Source of the DNA: Pseudomonadota bacterium
GTDB taxonomy: Bacteria > Pseudomonadota > Gammaproteobacteria > Burkholderiales > Gallionellaceae
Direction: 5' to 3'
NCBI GenBank assembly: GCA_021782365.1
Contig: JAJXVB010000014.1
Span: 1-43,589, forward strand
DNA: 43,589 nt
In this document: piece after piece, positions 40,196 through 43,589 of the stretch
Layout of the letters: each line of letters opens with the position of its first letter
Position numbering within the stretch: the first letter of the stretch is position 1
Position numbers and translations under genes: made by a program
The notes under the pieces: model-generated
Told to the model about the DNA's origin: nothing
Database searches by the model: none
The model's input: only the letters and a program-made list of their open reading frames with translations

Positions 40196-41319
40196 GCAGA
40201 AACCTCTTGGTTTACATTGTCGAGATAGGCGCGCACGACATCGAAGTAATGCGGATGCTCCATCAGGAAGGAATCATGCCCGTGCGCGGAGGCGATCTCC
40301 GCATAGCTCACGCGACGTCCGTTGTGAAGCAGGGGACGCACGATCTCGCGCGAGCGCTGCGGCGAGAAGCGCCAGTCGGTCGTGAACGATATCACCAGAA
40401 AGTCTGCCCGCGCCTTCGCAAATGCGCTGTTCAGATCGCCTCCGTTGGCAGGATCGAAATAGTCGAGCGCCTTGGTCATCAGAAGATAGGTGTTCGCATC
40501 GAAGAGTCCGGCGAACTTGTCGCCCTGGTAGCGCAGATAGGATTCGATCTGAAACTCCACCTCGTAGCCGTAATTGTATTGCCCGCTTTTAAGCTCGCGT
40601 CCGAACTTGTCCGCCATCGCATCATCGGAAAGATAGGTGATATGACCCAGCATGCGCGCGAGCCTCAACCCCCTGGTCGGCACCACGCCATGCTGGTAAT
40701 AGTCTCCGCCGTGAAAATCGGGATCGGTCAGGATCGCATTGCGCGCCACATCGTTGAAAGCGATGTTCTGCGCGGTCAGACGCGGCGCGCTCGCGATCGC
40801 AAGAACATGGCGCACCCTGTCCGGGTAGGCAAGCGACCACTGCAAGGCCTGCATGCCGCCCAGGCTTCCGCCTATCACTGCGGCGAAGCGTCCTATGCCG
40901 AGATAATCGGCAAGCCTCGCCTGCGACTCGACCCAGTCCTCGACCGTGATCACCGGAAAACGCGATCCATAGGGCTTGCCTGTTTCAGGATCGATGGAGG
41001 AGGGTCCCGTGGAACCGTGGCAACCCCCGAGGTTATTCATGCCAACAACGAAGAACTTGTCGGTATCGATCGGCTTTCCAGGTCCCACCATGTTGTCCCA
41101 CCAGCCCAGGCTCTTGGGCGCATCGGCATATACGCCCGCGACATGGTGGTGGCCAGAGAGCGCATGGCAGATCAGGATCGCATTGGACCTGTCGCTATTG
41201 AGCTTGCCATATGTTTCATACACGAGCTCGTAGCGCGGCAGCACAGCCCCGCTGCGAAATGCCAGCGGTTCATCGAACGATGCGCGCTCTGCCCTGACGA
41301 TGCCTACAGAATTACCCAA
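40192..41319 (-). CDS. metX: Homoserine O-acyltransferase MetX
   Basis: A 375-residue alpha/beta-hydrolase enzyme that acylates homoserine in the first committed step to methionine; acetyl- or succinyl-CoA use cannot be told by eye, so either donor is possible. Signatures: [30 protein letters not shown], nucleophile elbow [12 protein letters not shown], and the catalytic His in [12 protein letters not shown]. The start is a TTG at 41319 (MGNSVGIV), seven bases after a GGTGA; no ATG is available before residue 80. Upstream lie a terminator hairpin and a SAM-II-like element, suggesting feedback control by S-adenosylmethionine. It overlaps metW. Confidence 0.95.
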   Translation of the reverse strand: MGNSVGIVRAERASFDEPLAFRSGAVLPRYELVYETYGKLNSDRSNAILICHALSGHHHVAGVYADAPKSLGWWDNMVGPGKPIDTDKFFVVGMNNLGGCHGSTGPSSIDPETGKPYGSRFPVITVEDWVESQARLADYLGIGRFAAVIGGSLGGMQALQWSLAYPDRVRHVLAIASAPRLTAQNIAFNDVARNAILTDPDFHGGDYYQHGVVPTRGLRLARMLGHITYLSDDAMADKFGRELKSGQYNYGYEVEFQIESYLRYQGDKFAGLFDANTYLLMTKALDYFDPANGGDLNSAFAKARADFLVISFTTDWRFSPQRSREIVRPLLHNGRRVSYAEIASAHGHDSFLMEHPHYFDVVRAYLDNVNQEVSA

Positions 41320-41330
41320 GAAATTTCACC

Positions 41331-41367
41331 CAAAAAGAAAACCCGTTCAGCCTGCGCCAAAACGGGT
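41331..41367 (-). terminator. Attenuator terminator ahead of metX
   Basis: On the minus strand ACCCGTT (41361-41367) and AACGGGT (41341-41347) form a 7-bp stem with a 13-nt loop, followed by a T-rich run (TTTTCTTTTT). It lies between the riboswitch candidate and the metX TTG start, only 12 nt before the start, and must be bypassed for metX expression. Confidence 0.85.
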
Positions 41368-41369
41368 CT

Positions 41370-41450
41370 CCTCGCTTTAGCTGGTATGTTTGAGCGCGTG
41401 CTGCAATGCGCCTGTGCCCCGGCAAGCTGATATCAAATCGGCACGGGCAT
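41370..41450 (-). promoter_or_regulatory. SAM-II-like riboswitch aptamer
   Basis: On the metX strand the conserved SAM-II pieces appear in order: P1 GUGCC/GGCAC (41440-41444 with 41414-41418), immediately followed by GAUUUG (41439-41434), then GCUUGC (41427-41422), then AAACA (41391-41387) and GCUAAA (41381-41376). SAM-II elements typically precede metA/metX. An insert of about 20 nt with a possible GCGC stem sits between P1 and AAACA. The pseudoknot pairing (GCCGG with CCAGC) has one mismatch as read by eye, which lowers certainty. The predicted promoter places the transcript start next to P1. Confidence 0.65.
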
Positions 41451-41451
41451 A

Positions 41452-41480
41452 AGTTTGTGCGTTTTATTGCCTCATGTCAA
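41452..41480 (-). promoter_or_regulatory. Candidate metX promoter
   Basis: A perfect TTGACA (41475-41480) with CAAACT 17 nt downstream (41452-41457) on the minus strand. The -10 element is weak (3/6), but transcription would begin close to the 5' side of the riboswitch stem. The rest of the 41320-41620 gap, toward the alanine dehydrogenase gene, shows a possible TACAAT near 41520 but no convincing -35. Confidence 0.45.
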
Positions 41481-41620
41481 TTTTCAAGCCAAGAACCAAG
41501 GAAACGGGGATTGCTCTACAATGCGCAACAAGCAGCGCGCACAGCATTGCATGAGTTTGCGACTGGACGCAGACCGCTCTCATAGTTCATGCATAAAACC
41601 TTTACCCGGGAAGCTCAGAA

Positions 41621-42727
41621 ATGAAGATCGGCGTACCGAAGGAAATCAAGGCGAATGAACACAGGGTGGCGATCACCCCCGCAGGTGCTGCCGCACTGAT
41701 CGAGGCCGGACATGAAGTGACCGTGGAAAACGGCGCCGGAATTGGCAGCGGATTTTCAGACGAACAGTACATGAAGGCAGGCGCTACGCTGTCCACTCAT
41801 GCAGGCTCCATCTGGTCCCAGGCCGAACTCATCGTCAAGGTCAAGGAACCGATAGCGGATGAATGGCCTCATCTGAAGAAAAGCCAGATCGTCTTCACCT
41901 ATTTTCATTTTGCATCCAACCTTGCGCTAACGAAGGCGCATCTCGATTCAGGCGCGATCTGCATCGCCTATGAAACCGTCGAAGGGCCATCCGGGGAGCT
42001 GCCCTTGCTCGCCCCGATGTCCGAGGTGGCTGGCCGCATGGCCACACAGGAAGGTGCTAAGTATCTGGAAAGGCAATATGGCGGACGCGGCATTCTCCTG
42101 GGAGGCGTGCCAGGCGTTGCCGCAGCTCGCGTGCTCATTTTGGGTGGCGGCATCGTCGGCAAGAATGCAGCGGTGATTGCATCCGGCATGGGGGCGCGCG
42201 TCACGGTGATGGATGTATCGATCGCAAGGCTGCGCCATCTGGATGAAACGCTGCCTGTGGAAACGCTGTATTCAAGCCGCCACAATCTGCTCGAGCAGAT
42301 TAAACAGGCCGACCTGATCATAGGGGCCGTGCTGATACCGGGAGCTGCCGCCCCACGTCTTATAAGACGGACCGATCTCAGCCTGATGCAGCCAGGATCC
42401 GTGATCGTCGATGTCGCGGTGGATCAGGGAGGATGTGCGGAGACCACGCGCCCCACCACGCATGCTGACCCGGTATACACAGTCGATGGCGTGATCCACT
42501 ATGCGGTTGCCAACATGCCGGGAGGCGTTCCGCGCACTTCCACGCTCGCATTGACCAACGCCACGCTTCCTTACGTGCTGGAGCTTGCAAACGAGGGATG
42601 GCAACGGGCGCTCAGAGAGAACCCCGCCCTGAAACGCGGCCTCAACATCGCTTCAGGAAAGATCACTCATCCTGCAGTCGCAGAGAGCTTAAGCCTGCCT
42701 CATGTCAGCCCGGAGAGCCTCCTCTAG
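41621..42727 (+). CDS. ald: Alanine dehydrogenase
   Basis: A 368-residue NAD-dependent enzyme that interconverts L-alanine and pyruvate plus ammonia. Signatures: MKIGVPKEIKANEHRVAITP at the N-terminus, the catalytic Lys in IVKVKEP (about residue 74), and the nucleotide-binding LILGGGIVGKNAA (about 170-182). The family C-terminal VANMPGGVPRTSTLALTNATLPY is intact. Length is typical (about 370). The upstream gap to metX is about 300 bp and divergent. Its TAG stop lies in a CTAG that also forms the stop of the opposing glutathione S-transferase gene. Confidence 0.96.
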   Translation: MKIGVPKEIKANEHRVAITPAGAAALIEAGHEVTVENGAGIGSGFSDEQYMKAGATLSTHAGSIWSQAELIVKVKEPIADEWPHLKKSQIVFTYFHFASNLALTKAHLDSGAICIAYETVEGPSGELPLLAPMSEVAGRMATQEGAKYLERQYGGRGILLGGVPGVAAARVLILGGGIVGKNAAVIASGMGARVTVMDVSIARLRHLDETLPVETLYSSRHNLLEQIKQADLIIGAVLIPGAAAPRLIRRTDLSLMQPGSVIVDVAVDQGGCAETTRPTTHADPVYTVDGVIHYAVANMPGGVPRTSTLALTNATLPYVLELANEGWQRALRENPALKRGLNIASGKITHPAVAESLSLPHVSPESLL

Positions 42728-43323
42728 GAACTGGCTGCAATCACGCTCTTCCGCTTAGCCATCTTCGCAAACCATGAGGCGAGATTGGGATAAGCCCCTC
42801 TCCAGTCCCGTTCGGGCTGCCGCAAGTCGAGATAAACCAAAGCGCTGGTCAGCGCAAGGTCAGCCAGGGTGATGGATACGCCCTCACACCATTCGTTCCT
42901 GCCAAGAAGCGATGAGGCATTATCGAGTGCATTGGATATCGCCCTGTTGTGCAACTCGAGGGTTGCGGCATCCTGTTTTTCCACATCCCTCATGCGTTCG
43001 GTGCGCACCACGACCGCCGAGTCCGCGATGCCATCGGCCAGCGCCTCCCAGCGCTTGACTCGCAGCCTGGCTCTTGGGTCCATGCGCGGAATCAGAACGG
43101 GGTCATCGCTTAACGTGTCCGCATAATCCGCGATCACGGAAGAGTCGAATACACAAAACCCGTCATCCAGAATCAGCGCCGGGATGCGGCCCATCGGGTT
43201 CGCCTGCAACGCAAGATTTCCCTGCGGAAGATCGATGACGAAATCATGCGGGATGTTTTTTTCCAAGAGCACCAAACGCGCCTTTCTCGCATAGGGGCTG
43301 GTCAACGTGCCTATCAGTCTCAT
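42724..43323 (-). CDS. Glutathione S-transferase family protein
   Basis: A 199-residue protein with an N-terminal thioredoxin-like GST domain (LIGTLTSPYARKARLVLLEK, cis-Pro at RIPALIL, and the DSSVIADYAD helix) and a C-terminal helical domain with the N-capping-type STITLADLALTSAL equivalent (VSITLADLALTSALVYLD). The SPYARK segment places a Ser where some classes have the catalytic residue. It resembles YibF/beta-proteobacterial GSTs, whose substrate is not established. It overlaps the ald stop tail to tail. The gap upstream (43324-43487) holds no gene that I can support. Confidence 0.9.
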   Translation of the reverse strand: MRLIGTLTSPYARKARLVLLEKNIPHDFVIDLPQGNLALQANPMGRIPALILDDGFCVFDSSVIADYADTLSDDPVLIPRMDPRARLRVKRWEALADGIADSAVVVRTERMRDVEKQDAATLELHNRAISNALDNASSLLGRNEWCEGVSITLADLALTSALVYLDLRQPERDWRGAYPNLASWFAKMAKRKSVIAASS

Positions 43324-43455
43324 ATGTCCTCCTCTAATCCATGGATCTTTCTAAGGATGCGCTGAATAAGCACCCGCAAAATGCAAGGTACGCGCCAGCG
43401 TCTCTGGATTGTTGCTCAAAAAGTCATTTTTCATCATAAGCCATGCCTATAGAGA

Positions 43456-43490
43456 TGACAGGTCGGGCGATTTCGCCCTTGTTCCTGTCA
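43456..43490 (-). terminator. Nested hairpin at the end of the right-edge gene
   Basis: Outer arms TGACAGG (43456-43462) and CCTGTCA (43484-43490) pair perfectly; inside, GGGCGA and TCGCCC (43465-43478) form a second stem. The structure includes the stop codon of the right-edge gene on the minus strand. There is no long T-run, so it may be a processing or Rho-assisted end. Confidence 0.5.
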
Positions 43491-43589
43491 CACCGGACGC
43501 ACCTGTCCTGTCAACGGCACACCCCATTTGTCTACATTGATCAGCGCAAGTAACGCAAATGCGGGATTCGCATTCTTGAGCAAGCCGCG
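43488..43589 (-). CDS. C-terminal fragment of an unidentified protein
   Basis: The reading frame is open from the right edge and encodes 33 residues before a TGA at 43488: it includes NPAFALLALINVDKWGVPL and ends TGQVRPV. The composition is protein-like (helical hydrophobic stretch, then a Trp-Gly-Pro turn) and a hairpin follows at the stop, supporting a real gene end. I do not recognise the family. It runs in the same direction as the glutathione S-transferase gene, which starts 165 bp downstream. Confidence 0.45.
   Translation of the reverse strand, partial: RGLLKNANPAFALLALINVDKWGVPLTGQVRPV

Noticed and set aside
43324..43487. A small gene between the glutathione S-transferase and the right-edge fragment.
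   Set aside because: No frame with a start, ribosome binding site and protein-like composition is present on either strand.

Overview
The window reads as a chromosomal core region of a Gram-negative betaproteobacterium. Gene content and order fit the Nitrosomonadales, possibly a Gallionellaceae-like organism, but this is inferred from protein character and synteny and no marker gene settles it. Coding is dense, codon use looks uniform, and there is no tRNA, rRNA, CRISPR array, phage or intact insertion sequence.

Layout, left to right. A type IV prepilin-like gene runs off the left edge (1-40, minus), behind a G12 tract. Then come an AsmA-like envelope protein, a cold-shock protein, and the divergent clpS-clpA protease pair, followed by gluQ (tRNA-Asp modification). 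A minus-strand block holds glmM-folP, ftsH and rlmE; rlmE is divergent from yhbY, a ribosome-assembly factor. Next are greA and carA-carB. The middle part is sensory: an orphan cyclic-nucleotide-binding protein, a secreted PsiF-repeat protein, and a two-gene operon pairing a TorT-like periplasmic binding protein with a membrane diguanylate cyclase. The potassium transporter kup follows.

The minus-strand run pilM-N-O-P-Q-aroK-aroB-dgt (30725 to 22824) is the classic type IV pilus assembly, secretin and shikimate cluster. It is divergent from a class A penicillin-binding protein (PBP1A), whose stop codon overlaps the start of a small protein with a degenerate nucleotidyltransferase-like motif. 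Then come hemB, engB, hemL, thiE and thiD (heme and thiamine synthesis plus a ribosome-assembly GTPase), an AmpG-like permease, metW and metX, alanine dehydrogenase, and a glutathione S-transferase. At the right edge is the C-terminus of an unidentified protein.

Most interesting signals. (1) A strong candidate small RNA on the plus strand between hemB and engB (about 34825-34919). It has a sigma-E-like promoter (GGAACT, 17 nt, TCTGA), three upstream hairpins with exposed CCUCC-type (anti-Shine-Dalgarno) sequence, and a textbook terminator. (2) A SAM-II-like riboswitch plus terminator ahead of metX, which itself starts with TTG. (3) gluQ has its full catalytic N-terminus but no ATG, GTG or TTG start available. 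(4) The TorT-like/diguanylate cyclase pair. (5) A perfect 27-bp tandem duplication across the dgt stop codon. All RNA and promoter calls were read by eye and not computed.
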